A stretch of DNA of 64,000 nucleotides, from positions 1-64,000 of the forward strand of contig JAUNVP010000014.1 in NCBI GenBank assembly GCA_030537615.1, in the 5' to 3' direction. Shown piece after piece: positions 27,401-33,268 of this stretch. The position numbers and the translations under genes were made by a program. Position 1 is the stretch's first letter; each line of letters begins with the position of its first letter. The notes below the pieces were generated by a model, which was given only the letters and a program-made list of their open reading frames with translations, searched no databases and had not been told where the DNA came from. This DNA comes from Actinomycetaceae bacterium. GTDB taxonomy: Bacteria; Actinomycetota; Actinomycetes; Actinomycetales; Actinomycetaceae.

Positions 27401-27644
27401 GGCCGCGATGCGGGCCGAACGCGGCGAAGACGCGGCTAAGCAGTGGCGTACGCGCGCTTCGCAACGTCTCCTTGAGGGACGTTTGCGTCTCGAGCGGGCT
27501 ATGACGAACGCCGAACCACTGTTCACCCCCATCGAGGGACGCCGCCTACCCGATGAGCGTGGAGTCGATTCGCGCGAGGTCGAGGCCGCGATGCTCCTCG
27601 ATACGGATGCGCGATTGGGCGAGACAGGCACCTACAACTCATGA
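18471..27644 (+). CDS. fas: Type I fatty acid synthase, single polypeptide
   Basis: A 3057-residue multienzyme that builds fatty acids from acetyl- and malonyl-CoA in the cytoplasm. Domains in bacterial order: acetyltransferase (GHSQG, Ser124); FMN enoyl reductase from about 390 (PAMTPTTVYPE, QVEDGHAGGHH); hot-dog dehydratase near 1176 (GDFNPIHTSYAAA); malonyl/palmitoyl transferase near 1303-1690 (YPGQG, GHSLGEYNALAA); a Ser/Thr/Glu-rich linker at about 1697-1773; acyl carrier domain with GVSSKRNQ, probable phosphopantetheine site Ser1809; ketoreductase from about 2106 (VTGAAPNSIA, YGEAKAAF); ketosynthase from about 2422 with active Cys2703 (VGACATA) and GHAKGGA. No built-in phosphopantetheinyl transferase is seen; acpS follows. 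The linker holds two in-frame GGTACAGG elements, and several lone half-sites occur elsewhere in the gene. Confidence 0.97.
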   Translation: MSSSFFASLTDKYALVFAGQGSAWRAALDQSLTMPDAGTQIRAAYRAAREMTDPVALPLLTHAPGAQARLDEIFAGESIDDPRDREAGVSVPGITLAQLGALIDLDGTSLDTRANPPQAFLGHSQGVLGAALATAFVDDDLPQVHKVLALSFLIGHAAQSVTLRLGANALAARTPMLSVRGVPREYLESATVYRAVINDGQAIVFSGKPTDLEAFQHEVEQRISGFNAGLEARKYGGRAIHARFDFLPVGAPFHSPLLDDALSLTMEWVAQLNAAGVDINEEWARGIARAILVEQADWVSQLDTVRREGVTWFLDLGPSDMVTRMSRTLLAGSGSAMINAGTREARTDLDTPGFTVDKPVSWDSFAPTLVTLPDGRTVVDTAFTRLTGRSPIVLPAMTPTTVYPEIVAAAANAGNWAEMAGGGQYSEEVFTENKDGLKKLLEPGRAAGFNGMFFDRYMWNLQFGVNRIVPKARHNGAPIDSVTIAAGIPEPDEADELINQLLADGFTYLCFKPGTVDQINAVLDIADAHPDITFIMQVEDGHAGGHHSWVNLDDLLLDTYARTRATSNIVLVVGGGIGTPERATEYITGTWSAPYGRPDMPVDAVMLGTATMAVKEARTSPQVKQLLKDTPGVHEDGGWVGRGESKGGITSGLSHLDADMHEIENSSSRASRLIHELDGDLEAIHARRDELIAALAKTAKPYFGDVHEMTYAEWITRMVSLSYPYADPTWQDRVYDLFHRIEGRLADADHGEVETLFPSMSDIDDGEAALEKLLDAYPQATTLYVGASDSAWFVQLCRKYHKPMPFVPILDADLARWWGTDTLWQSHDERFDADAVRIIPGPLSVAGIDRIDEPIGEMFARYETAVVEAIDAKPVPVYSRYRDAQSAEEFVRQTPNMEWNGNLVANPAYVMPNSTTIDQSDAGLTIRVHCDTAWDNLEQYRPHAVREIDIPILLPESCATGGYPVVDMARLGVTAYDLLAGAAGVGTTTVNGDTIERMPSVEPNDGFGIVHAGFTYTSDLGPAHGAVTGGVLAADLVDVVPDALVGPCWPAIYTALGTAIYDDIPVIEGLVNAVHLDHTVTLSGALPADGSHITVQGECAELSESSSGRVVRVEITMFDGEREFARLTERFAIRGRVASTQPPAPAPSFAPGATLIDTPRSFLRRVTVQAPDDMTAFANVSGDFNPIHTSYAAAGLSGLTAPLVHGMWLSATAQHVISATNISGIDSIGRLGVIRGVRTPAMEITGWSYQMYGMVDLNDQVEITVERVGRAVGGDLAIEVTCRIGGQMVSTGRALVSAPVTAYVYPGQGIQRAKMGMENMTPVVREIWTRADQHTRRSLGFSIEAIVRDNPTELRVGTEVLRHPEGVLNLTQFTQVALATLAYAQTQQLKADDAFVDGCLYAGHSLGEYNALAACADIFPLEQVLEIVYQRGSAMHHLVERDSHGRSNYRLGALRPNQFGVGDDGVREYIQSVADASGEFLEIVNYNLAGSQYAVAGTIAGLEALEKDAVRRADEFGGRSPFMLIPGIDVPFHSSVLRAGVPAFREKLDALLPEQLEYQVLEGRYVPNLVARPFELSEDFARDICSVVPSELVSDLLERGWEQAMENPVQVARTLLIELLAWQFASPVRWIETQDLLFHESPRGAGVERVIEVGLASAPTLANLAEKTLALPHLRGVDVEVLNVERDDARVKAEDVHSAPSDSDTDEGTGSTGSASAATDADSIKSVPTNSSEGTGSVENTVETAETTHPVPSEQPAMPSGSATAAADAPDLPVSAGEAVRMLLAYANKMTPAQVEDSDTVDTLTNGVSSKRNQLLMDMAAELGVPNIEGAAEATVAELIGKVNAVAGNYRAFGPVLTDAITARLRKLFGGAGLKPNHVDTRVSGTWGLGDGWIPQVGAAILLGTREGESVRGGELATLPLTVTSPAEADALIDAAVQSVATAHGLSISLSSGSAGGGEVVDSAALTELREQILGDNGILASQARDILAKLGLGNRPADGTSEDTSELVEAIDSELGTGWLSTVTPAFSADKAVLLDDRWASVREDLARVFSGQLVAENIVVDQFRGGGESLRDLAQWYANHGGDSVFADIAEAAMNEPSGEYANDIALVTGAAPNSIAAAVVGKLLAGGATVIMTASSINDARLAFAKTLYRDNAAIGASLWLVPANLASFRDVDALIDWVGTEQTQTAGATTTVIKRALLPTLYLPFAAPPVRGTLGSSPHDALGQERLLLWSIERAIHQLSQLGTATATDHRVHVVLPGSPNRGTFGGDGAYGEAKAAFDAIVNKWSSEKGWTDRITLAHPRIGWVQGTGLMGANDVLVPAAEAAGIHVYTTEEMAGELLKLMSEDARERATQAPVDADLTGGLSEIDLDLPALAAQERTRMVSENADTEAVQPRIAALPNLVKPRLAEPLEWTPGTTSLREQVVIVGHGEISAWGSGRTRLEAEIGDDLELTAAGVMELAWMMGLIEWKDNPSTGWYDAEGNPVEEADIYARYKDEVIARSGIRPLSDDSTIIDGGSDDAATVYLESDQVFAVDSEEDARAYAVADPTHTDVWFDGEWKVLKRAGSAVRVPRRATLTRSVGGQIPDNFDPAKWGIPPTMLEALDRIAVWNLVTAVDAFISAGFSPAELLQAVHPAEVSSTQGTGIGGMESLRKVFLDRFLGEDRPQDILQEALPNVVAAHTMQSYIGGYGQMIHPVGACATAAISIEEGVDKITLGKSSFVVAGGIDDISVESLTGFGDMNATADSATMYAKGISPRHFSRAGDRRRAGFLEAEGGGTVLLTRGDIAADLGLPVYGVVAYVQSFADGAHTSIPAPGLGALAAGRGGENSALAHALKGLGSSPDDIGVLSKHDTSTNANDPNEAELHSRLAKALGRTAGNPLYVISQKTLTGHAKGGAALFQTAGICDVFTHQVIPPNRSLDCLDPVMQAHTPLVWLRHPLRTAAAPIRAGVLTSLGFGHVSAIIVLVHPAAFEAAMRAERGEDAAKQWRTRASQRLLEGRLRLERAMTNAEPLFTPIEGRRLPDERGVDSREVEAAMLLDTDARLGETGTYNS
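23590..23655. repeat. GGTACAGG element inside fas linker, copy a (right half degenerate)
   Basis: The left half-site is at 23592-23599. At 54 bp spacing (23646) lies TCTGTGCC, six of eight matches to CCTGTACC. It is translated as EGTGS ... KSVPT within the disordered linker between transferase and carrier domains. Confidence 0.6.
23668..23727. repeat. GGTACAGG element inside fas linker, copy b
   Basis: Exact half-sites are at 23670-23677 and 23718-23725, spaced 48 bp, a multiple of three, unlike the 52 bp of intergenic copies. It is translated as EGTGSVENT ... THPVPSE. It follows copy a almost directly, so the linker contains two element-derived peptides in tandem. Confidence 0.85.
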
Positions 27645-28204
27645 TCGCAACTGAGCGTGAACAACTGATCGGGACGGGGATCGACCTCGTTCAGATCAGT
27701 GCCCACAGCGCGCAGCTCACGCAACCGGGTTCAACCTTCCGGGCGGCCTACACAGACCGGGAGTGGGCGTACTGTACCCCGAATACAGCGACTCCTTCGG
27801 CCCATCGAGGCCCCGCCTCGCGGCCTCCCAAGCCTAACTCGGTGCTAGTGGGGGCGGATGGGTCTCCTCATCGGTCAGCAGGGTTCGGTGTCAGTCTCGA
27901 CACCGAACATCAAGCCTCCCTGGCCGGCTGTTGGGCAGCCAAAGAAGCCGTTATTAAAGCGTGGTCGGCGGCTCTCTATGGGTGCGAACCACCAATCTCT
28001 GCAGAAAAACTATCGTGGCGTCATATCGAAATAGTTCACGATCGTTGGAAGCGTCCCGCCGTGCGGTTTCACGGAGAAGTCGCGCGGCACGTCGCCGCGT
28101 TCGCCAATCAGCGAGGAGGGGCGTTGCGATGGCACATCAGTATTTCCCATGACGGTGACTATGCCTCAGCAACCGCACACCTCGTCCTCATCACCAACTT
28201 TTAG
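27641..28204 (+). CDS. acpS: Holo-[acyl-carrier-protein] synthase
   Basis: It transfers the 4'-phosphopantetheine arm from CoA to the carrier domain of the adjacent FAS. GTGIDLVQI near residue 12-20 holds the magnesium-binding aspartate, and CWAAKEAVIKA the second metal and CoA site. At 187 residues it is longer than the 120-140 usual for stand-alone AcpS; the extra length is an insertion of about 40 residues rich in Pro, Ser and Gly between the first motif and the WAAKEA helix. The start overlaps the fas stop (ATGA), so it is translated with its substrate protein. Confidence 0.92.
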   Translation: MIATEREQLIGTGIDLVQISAHSAQLTQPGSTFRAAYTDREWAYCTPNTATPSAHRGPASRPPKPNSVLVGADGSPHRSAGFGVSLDTEHQASLAGCWAAKEAVIKAWSAALYGCEPPISAEKLSWRHIEIVHDRWKRPAVRFHGEVARHVAAFANQRGGALRWHISISHDGDYASATAHLVLITNF

Positions 28205-28211
28205 GAGTACC

Positions 28212-28823
28212 ATGTCCACACTCGCTATCCACCCAGTCCTCGCCGACCGCTTCATTCGGCGTGAATCAGCCGTTACGAATCTCGTCCTCATTGCAACGGG
28301 TGCGGCACTTGTCGGCCTCCTGGCGCAGGTGTCAGTTCCGCTGTGGCCCGTGCCGATTACTGGACAAACCCTCGGAGTGATGCTCGTTGGCGCGACCCTC
28401 GGCGCACGTCGCGGTGCTGCGTCAATGATGACCTATCTCGTGCTCGGCGTGGCTGGAGTACCGTGGTTCTCCGCCATGTCGGGTGGTCTGGGAGCCGTCA
28501 TGAAACCGTCATTTGGGTACATCATCGGGTTTATACCAGCAGCATTCGTTATCGGTTATCTGTCGGAAAAAAGGTGGGACCGTAGTCCCCTACTGTCAAT
28601 CGGAGCATGTGGAATCGCTTCATTAATTCCATTTGTGGTGGGAATCCCGTATTTGTGGACAATTCTCCACTTCGCGGGAACGACTTTGGGATTCGTCGGA
28701 ACAATGCACGCAGGATTTACGCCATTCATTATTGGAGGAATCGTCAAATGGCTCATTGGTGCAGCGATACTCCCGTCAGCGTGGACGATTGTTCATAAAA
28801 TCGATAGATCCCATAATAGGTAG
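28212..28823 (+). CDS. bioY: Biotin transporter BioY (ECF S component)
   Basis: An integral membrane biotin-binding protein of 203 residues with about six membrane segments. PLWPVPITGQTLGVMLVGA and LGARRGAASMMTYLVLG match the BioY family. The ATG at 28212 is preceded by TTAGGAG at 28201-28207; an in-frame start at 28149 inside acpS lacks a ribosome site. It is the last gene of the birA-carboxylase-fas-acpS cluster, so biotin uptake is coupled to the only biotin-using steps visible. No BioM/BioN genes are adjacent; it may use the general ECF module or work alone. Confidence 0.93.
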   Translation: MSTLAIHPVLADRFIRRESAVTNLVLIATGAALVGLLAQVSVPLWPVPITGQTLGVMLVGATLGARRGAASMMTYLVLGVAGVPWFSAMSGGLGAVMKPSFGYIIGFIPAAFVIGYLSEKRWDRSPLLSIGACGIASLIPFVVGIPYLWTILHFAGTTLGFVGTMHAGFTPFIIGGIVKWLIGAAILPSAWTIVHKIDRSHNR

Positions 28824-29071
28824 GTGGAATTCCCGCAGAATCACGAGATTAATCATTGATGAGGCCAATTTGTCGTCTTTTAAGCACGCAATTGGTGGCG
28901 TGGGAAAGCCTCCTGTTGATGCGGATTACTCGATTCGCACTGATCGTGGTGAGATCGGTAGTTTACACTTTCTCCTCATAGGAATCTTCGTTACCATAGG
29001 GAACGTAATGGTGAACTAATAGCAAAAACCCTTTGTGTATCAACGCGATATTCAATGGATGAGGAGAAGTG

Positions 29072-29392
29072 ATGGCACGCAAAACTCAGGTTATTCTCAT
29101 GGACGATATATCTGGCGAACTCGCAGACGAGACAGTAGTTTTTGGTCTTGATGGGGTGGAGTATTCAATCGACCTCACTAAAGAACATGCGGCTGAACTC
29201 CGTGGCTCATTAGAAAAGTGGGTTGCTAATGCTGTGCGCATTGGAGGCCGACGCAAAGCCGGCACGGGATCAACGGGTAAGACTGAAGCTCAAATGATCC
29301 GTGAATGGGCGGAGAAAAAGGGCTACGAGCTTTCTCGCCGCGGTCGTATCCCTTCCGATGTGCGTGAGGCCTATTACAACGACAAGGCCTAA
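29072..29392 (+). CDS. lsr2: Nucleoid-associated protein Lsr2
   Basis: A 106-residue actinobacterial H-NS-like protein that bridges DNA and silences AT-rich genes. The N-terminal dimerisation domain (TQVILMDDISGE, then VVFGLDGVEYSIDLT) is followed by a basic linker and a C-terminal DNA-binding domain with REWAEKKGYELSRRGRIP, where the RGR AT-hook-like motif enters the minor groove. I chose the ATG at 29072, five bases after GAGGAG; the GTG at 29069 is too close. The gene stands alone and is followed by a good terminator. The surrounding intergenic sequence is noticeably AT-richer than most of the window, which could allow self-binding. Confidence 0.95.
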   Translation: MARKTQVILMDDISGELADETVVFGLDGVEYSIDLTKEHAAELRGSLEKWVANAVRIGGRRKAGTGSTGKTEAQMIREWAEKKGYELSRRGRIPSDVREAYYNDKA

Positions 29393-29407
29393 AGCCTCAA
29401 TCCTTTT

Positions 29408-29445
29408 ATCGAGGTGGTGATCCGAAGGATGCCACCTCGATTTCT
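29408..29445 (+). terminator. Terminator after lsr2
   Basis: ATCGAGGTGG at 29408-29417 pairs with CCACCTCGAT at 29432-29441, followed by TTCTT. It lies 16 bases past the stop codon. Confidence 0.85.
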
Positions 29446-29764
29446 TATGCGATTGCGATAATCAATAGGGCTACCAATAGGGTTCTTGCTGTTTGAAATA
29501 TTCGGTTATCTAAGACTTATCATTCGTCAGTAAGATCTACTGTGGCACCATTGTTTCGTGCGCTACTTACCGTTGGATTACGATTTAGCAGGGAATATCA
29601 GTATAAGAGCGCCGGATAGTAGCCAGCGATGGTGAATGAGAAGGGCTACATGCGGGCTTAGACTTCGGGACTCAGGTAGCAGGAATCCGTGCGGGACGTG
29701 TGGGAAAATAGTGACAGCACATCGCTGATCGAAAACACGTCAAGGGAAGTGAGACTTTTTCACC
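29446..29764. other. Intergenic region before gpmA
   Basis: No gene is supported. It contains a short direct repeat CAATAGGG about 12 bp apart near 29464-29483, and TTGAAA (29493) with TATCAT (29518) at a 19-bp spacing, a weak promoter candidate. It is AT-richer than coding sequence around it. Confidence 0.4.
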
Positions 29765-30502
29765 ATGGCATACAAACTCATTCTGCTTCGCCACGGGCAA
29801 AGCGATTGGAACGCAAAGAATCTGTTTACAGGCTGGGTCGACGTTCCACTAACCGAAACCGGCCGTAAAGAAGCAGTCCACGGTGGGGAACTGCTGAAGA
29901 AAGAGGGCATTTTGCCCGACATTCTCTTCACCTCACTCCTCCGCCGCGCGATCACCACTGCGAATCTAACGCTCGACGCATGCGATCGGCACTGGATTCC
30001 GGTCGAGCGTAACTGGCGTCTCAACGAGCGCCACTACGGTGCCCTACAGGGGAAGAACAAGAAGGAAATTCGCGACGAATACGGTGAAGACCAGTTCATG
30101 GAATGGCGTCGCTCCTACGATACGCCGCCGCCGACAATCGAAGCTGGATCCGAGTTCTCCCAGGACGCCGATCCACGATATGCAGGTGAGCCGATTCCGG
30201 CCACCGAATGTCTCAAAGACGTCCTCGAACGCATGTTGCCGTACTGGGAAGAGACTATTGTGCCGGTCATCAAGTCCGGAAAAACCGTCATGATTGCGGC
30301 GCACGGCAACTCACTGCGCGCCATCGTTAAACACCTTGACGATATTTCCGACGAAGATATCGCCGGTCTCAATATCCCCACCGGTGTTCCCTTGTACTAC
30401 GAGCTCGACGAAGAAACTCTCAAACCCATTAAGAAGGGTGGCACCTACCTCGATCCTGATGCGCAAGCTAAGATCGACGCAGTCGCCAATCAGGGGAAGT
30501 AA
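29765..30502 (+). CDS. gpmA: 2,3-bisphosphoglycerate-dependent phosphoglycerate mutase
   Basis: The glycolytic enzyme interconverting 3- and 2-phosphoglycerate. [10 protein letters not shown] near the N-terminus holds the phosphohistidine, [12 protein letters not shown] and the C-terminal [14 protein letters not shown] hold the second histidine and substrate contacts, and [13 protein letters not shown] is a family mark. The length of 245 residues is standard for the dPGM class. The ATG at 29765 has no strong ribosome site at ideal distance (GGGAAG lies about 20 bases upstream). It is monocistronic, ending at a large hairpin. Confidence 0.96.
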   Translation: MAYKLILLRHGQSDWNAKNLFTGWVDVPLTETGRKEAVHGGELLKKEGILPDILFTSLLRRAITTANLTLDACDRHWIPVERNWRLNERHYGALQGKNKKEIRDEYGEDQFMEWRRSYDTPPPTIEAGSEFSQDADPRYAGEPIPATECLKDVLERMLPYWEETIVPVIKSGKTVMIAAHGNSLRAIVKHLDDISDEDIAGLNIPTGVPLYYELDEETLKPIKKGGTYLDPDAQAKIDAVANQGK

Positions 30503-30515
30503 CTTCAACTACGTG

Positions 30516-30556
30516 ATACTTGTGGGGCCCACCGTCTCGGTGGGCCCCACAAGTAT
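30516..30556. terminator. Bidirectional terminator, 18-bp perfect palindrome
   Basis: An 18-bp perfect stem (30516-30533 with 30539-30556, core GTGGGGCCCACC) surrounds the five-base loop GTCTC. It lies 13 bases after gpmA and 46 bases beyond the end of the convergent sulfatase gene, so it can serve both strands. Confidence 0.8.
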
Positions 30557-30602
30557 GAAGCAGCAACGCGTCAAGAACGTCGATCGTGTACCTTCGTGTG
30601 GT

Positions 30603-31997
30603 CTAGTGTGAAATCGTCTCCAGCCACTGCTCGCGAAGTTGCAGTAGCTTGTCCACAACTTCTGGATAATCTGCAGATACGTCAGCTTCGGGACTTTCAT
30701 CGACCGATGACCCTAGAGGGGTCAGGGAGAGGCCGCTCCCAATATCGGTGTGCTCAACATCTATCAAGTGCTGGCGAACCGGGGATTGTTCGTCAGCCCA
30801 CCGTAACTTCCAATCCTTCGTACGTACCGCCCATTGGAATCCCGTATCGAAGAACAAAGACTCGTGCGCATCTGCTTCGTCGCCCTCGCACACGTGTCGA
30901 AGATCGAGGCCATCGACAGGAGAATCTTTCGGTAGTGTAGCTCCGGCAGCGGCAGCAAAAGTGGGGAGCAGATCGAGCGAGCTGACGAGCGCATCACTGC
31001 GTCCTCCCGGCGTAATAACTCCGGGCCACGAAATGATGAAGGGAACTCGAATACCCCCCTCGTAGAGACTGTATTTCGTCCCTCGCAGCGGTGCATTGTC
31101 GCCGTAATTACAGGTGGAGCCCCCATTGTCCGTAAGGTACACAATCATCGTATTGTCGCGTTGTCCGAAAGCTTCTAGATGCTGCGTCAGCCGACCGATC
31201 TCTCGATCCATAATGTCCAACTGGGCGAGGTAGTATTCGCGACCATTGTGGAGATTGGGAGACACTACGCCGTCATACCAGTCGAGGTACTTTGAAGTAT
31301 CCGCATCGAAATCTGGGTGCTGGGGCAAGCCGCGCTGATCCAACTCAAAATCAGGAAGCTGCCAGGTGAAGTTATGGACAGCATTGAAAGCAACCATACA
31401 GAAGAACGGTTGGTCGGCACCGACGGCATCTTCCATAAACGCTATCGCGCGGTCGGCGAACTCAACAGTCAAGTGCTTCTCGCAGCTGACTTTTTCCCCA
31501 TTTTCGACCATCGGTTGCACGCCCATTGCTTGCGCGGCGTCGCCGTATTCCTCCTCGTATTGCTCACCGTGCGTCAGGTAGTGCAAGCGTCCCATACTCA
31601 GTCCGGCTAAACCGAAGAACGCGTCGTCAAAACCGTGCTGATCTGGGCATCCGCGCGAACCGTAATCGTCGTCTCCACCGTAATGTACTTTTCCAAAATA
31701 TCCGGTGCGATACCCCGCGCTTTTGAGTACCTGGGGAATTGTCTGGAAGGGTGCGGGAGCAAACTGGGAACTATCGAACCACCGGGCACCCCAGCGTTGC
31801 TGATAGGCGCCGGTGATGAGGCCGGCTCGTGACGGTGAACAAATGGGGGCGCTGACATAGGCCTGGTCGAACACCATGCCATCACTGGCGAGCCGGTCGA
31901 GATTCGGGGTGCGAGCATCGTTGTTAATGCCGCGAAAAGATAGGTCGCCGTAGCCGTGATCATCGGACACGATAAGCAAAATATTCGGTTGAGACAT
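30603..31997 (-). CDS. Sulfatase (arylsulfatase family)
   Basis: A 464-residue member of the alkaline phosphatase-like sulfatase family. NILLIVSDDHGYGDLSF holds metal ligands. The catalytic residue is Cys53 in ICSPSRAGLITG; the CxPSR motif must be converted to formylglycine for activity, and the TG following is consistent. Later marks are GKVHYGG, YLTDNGGST and KYSLYEGGIRVPFI. No signal peptide is visible, so it appears cytoplasmic unless exported otherwise. The ATG at 31997 follows GGAG; a GTG at 32003 is possible. No formylglycine-generating enzyme or sulfatase-maturing radical SAM gene lies in the window. The substrate (sulfated glycan or other ester) is unknown. Confidence 0.9.
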   Translation of the reverse strand: MSQPNILLIVSDDHGYGDLSFRGINNDARTPNLDRLASDGMVFDQAYVSAPICSPSRAGLITGAYQQRWGARWFDSSQFAPAPFQTIPQVLKSAGYRTGYFGKVHYGGDDDYGSRGCPDQHGFDDAFFGLAGLSMGRLHYLTHGEQYEEEYGDAAQAMGVQPMVENGEKVSCEKHLTVEFADRAIAFMEDAVGADQPFFCMVAFNAVHNFTWQLPDFELDQRGLPQHPDFDADTSKYLDWYDGVVSPNLHNGREYYLAQLDIMDREIGRLTQHLEAFGQRDNTMIVYLTDNGGSTCNYGDNAPLRGTKYSLYEGGIRVPFIISWPGVITPGGRSDALVSSLDLLPTFAAAAGATLPKDSPVDGLDLRHVCEGDEADAHESLFFDTGFQWAVRTKDWKLRWADEQSPVRQHLIDVEHTDIGSGLSLTPLGSSVDESPEADVSADYPEVVDKLLQLREQWLETISH

Positions 31998-32060
31998 CGA
32001 CACTCCGAACGGTTGGAGGGGATTCTCCGTCTTTCTTCATCATAGCAACCCCTTGTCCTC

Positions 32061-32124
32061 AAGGTACAGGGTCATCCGTTTGAGTACGCCTCAACGACCC
32101 GAATAGAACCCAATCCTGTACCCC
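32061..32124. repeat. GGTACAGG inverted-repeat element (intergenic, 32 kb)
   Basis: Half-sites are at 32063-32070 and 32115-32122, spaced 52 bp. It lies upstream of the leftward sulfatase gene. Confidence 0.92.
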
Positions 32125-32203
32125 GATCGAGAGGGCGGGGGTGAAAACGGACGGGGGCAATCGGTGCAGTATTCCACGCTCAATCAGTTATCCGCTCCAG
32201 GAC

Positions 32204-32605
32204 TCACGCCATCCGTAGCCGAAAAACGACTAAACGCAGATCACCGGCGATCACGCACTCAAACAGATTCGCCTTTGAGAACTCGCCCGTCTTCTCTTCA
32301 ATCTCATGCCAGGTAGCTTGGGTATGGAGATGGTTCGACAAGTGTCCATGTTGACTGACCGCCAGGATGTCGAAAGTCAAGGAACAGTCGTTCAGTTCTT
32401 CCAGCGAGAAAGCGGACAGCTGGTGGCCCGCAGTCGCAACTTCGAGTGCGCCCACGCCCGTACCCAGATCACTAACTTCGTCTAGGGCACCGAATACATT
32501 GGTGTCACTCCACCCCTCATAATTCGTATTAAGGGACGCCGTTGACGGATTGAGAACGATCTGCGGCGGCCAGTTCTTTTTCGAACCGCATGGGGCCTCG
32601 GCCAT
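32204..32605 (-). CDS. Hypothetical protein, 133 residues
   Basis: An open frame between the sulfatase and carD, transcribed leftward and divergent from carD. I recognise no family. The product is soluble-looking, with acidic and aliphatic stretches, a His-rich piece around residues 85-95 (SQHGHLSNHLH), and no membrane segment. The ATG at 32605 lacks a clear Shine-Dalgarno sequence. No better frame exists on either strand here, and the stretch would otherwise be an empty gap of about 400 bases, so it is listed with limited confidence. Confidence 0.4.
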   Translation of the reverse strand: MAEAPCGSKKNWPPQIVLNPSTASLNTNYEGWSDTNVFGALDEVSDLGTGVGALEVATAGHQLSAFSLEELNDCSLTFDILAVSQHGHLSNHLHTQATWHEIEEKTGEFSKANLFECVIAGDLRLVVFRLRMA

Positions 32606-32646
32606 AAGATGGTTGATCCCGATGCGTGAGAAAGTGTTTTCAGTGG

Positions 32647-32673
32647 TAAAATAGCGCCTGTTCGACTATTTCA
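32647..32673 (+). promoter_or_regulatory. carD promoter -10 and ribosome site
   Basis: TGGTAAAAT gives an extended -10 box (TAAAAT at 32647-32652). AGGAG at about 32672 lies nine to ten bases before the carD start. The -35 region is weak, as is often tolerated with an extended -10. Confidence 0.5.
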
Positions 32674-32687
32674 GGAGTAATATCGCG

Positions 32688-33197
32688 ATGACATTTCATG
32701 TCGGTGAAACCGTCGTCTATCCACATCATGGCGCAGCGACAATCGAGGAAATCACAACCCGCAAATTTGGCGGTGAAGATAAGACGTACTTGACGCTACG
32801 CGTCGCACAGGGAGACTTGACGATCCAGGTCCCCGCCGAGAACGTCGATCTCGTCGGAGTGCGCGATGTCGTCGATGAGGAAGGCTACCAGGAGGTCATG
32901 GGTGTACTCCGCGAGGAACACACCGAAGAACCCTCCAACTGGTCCCGCCGTTTCAAAGCCAACCAAGAAAAAATTGCGACCGGAGACATCGTTCGTGTCG
33001 CTGAGGTCGTCCGCGATCTCAGTCGCCGCGATTCACTCAAGGGCCTTTCAGCAGGCGAAAAACGTATGCTGTCAAAAGCTCGTCAGATCCTCACATCAGA
33101 ACTAGCACTCGCGCGCGACATTGACGAAGATGCCGCAAACGACAAACTCGACGCGATTCTCGAAGAGAACGAACCGAGCGCCGAATCAGCTGAATAA
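32688..33197 (+). CDS. carD: CarD-family RNA polymerase-binding transcription regulator
   Basis: A 169-residue global regulator that binds the RNA polymerase beta subunit and stabilises the open promoter complex. The N-terminal polymerase-interacting Tudor-like domain starts [20 protein letters not shown]; the C-terminal helical domain includes [13 protein letters not shown] and [21 protein letters not shown], which contacts promoter DNA. It is followed by a terminator and then ispD, the usual actinobacterial order. The C-terminal extension of about ten residues is acidic. Confidence 0.95.
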   Translation: MTFHVGETVVYPHHGAATIEEITTRKFGGEDKTYLTLRVAQGDLTIQVPAENVDLVGVRDVVDEEGYQEVMGVLREEHTEEPSNWSRRFKANQEKIATGDIVRVAEVVRDLSRRDSLKGLSAGEKRMLSKARQILTSELALARDIDEDAANDKLDAILEENEPSAESAE

Positions 33198-33205
33198 CTG
33201 GTGTG

Positions 33206-33239
33206 GGAGAGGCCGTGCGTGAGAGCGTACGGCCTCTCC
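33206..33239 (+). terminator. Terminator after carD
   Basis: GGAGAGGCCGT at 33206-33216 pairs with ACGGCCTCTCC at 33229-33239, an 11-bp stem, followed by GCCATTCTTA. It lies nine bases past the carD stop, before ispD. Confidence 0.75.
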
Positions 33240-33268
33240 GCCATTCTTAGCACAGTAAAGGAGGGGGA

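Noticed and set aside
28633..29019. 128-residue frame overlapping the end of bioY
   Set aside because: It is the shifted frame of bioY for most of its length, with no ribosome site and no recognisable protein features.
29446..29764. A small gene between lsr2 and gpmA
   Set aside because: No frame with a ribosome site and sensible composition was found on either strand.
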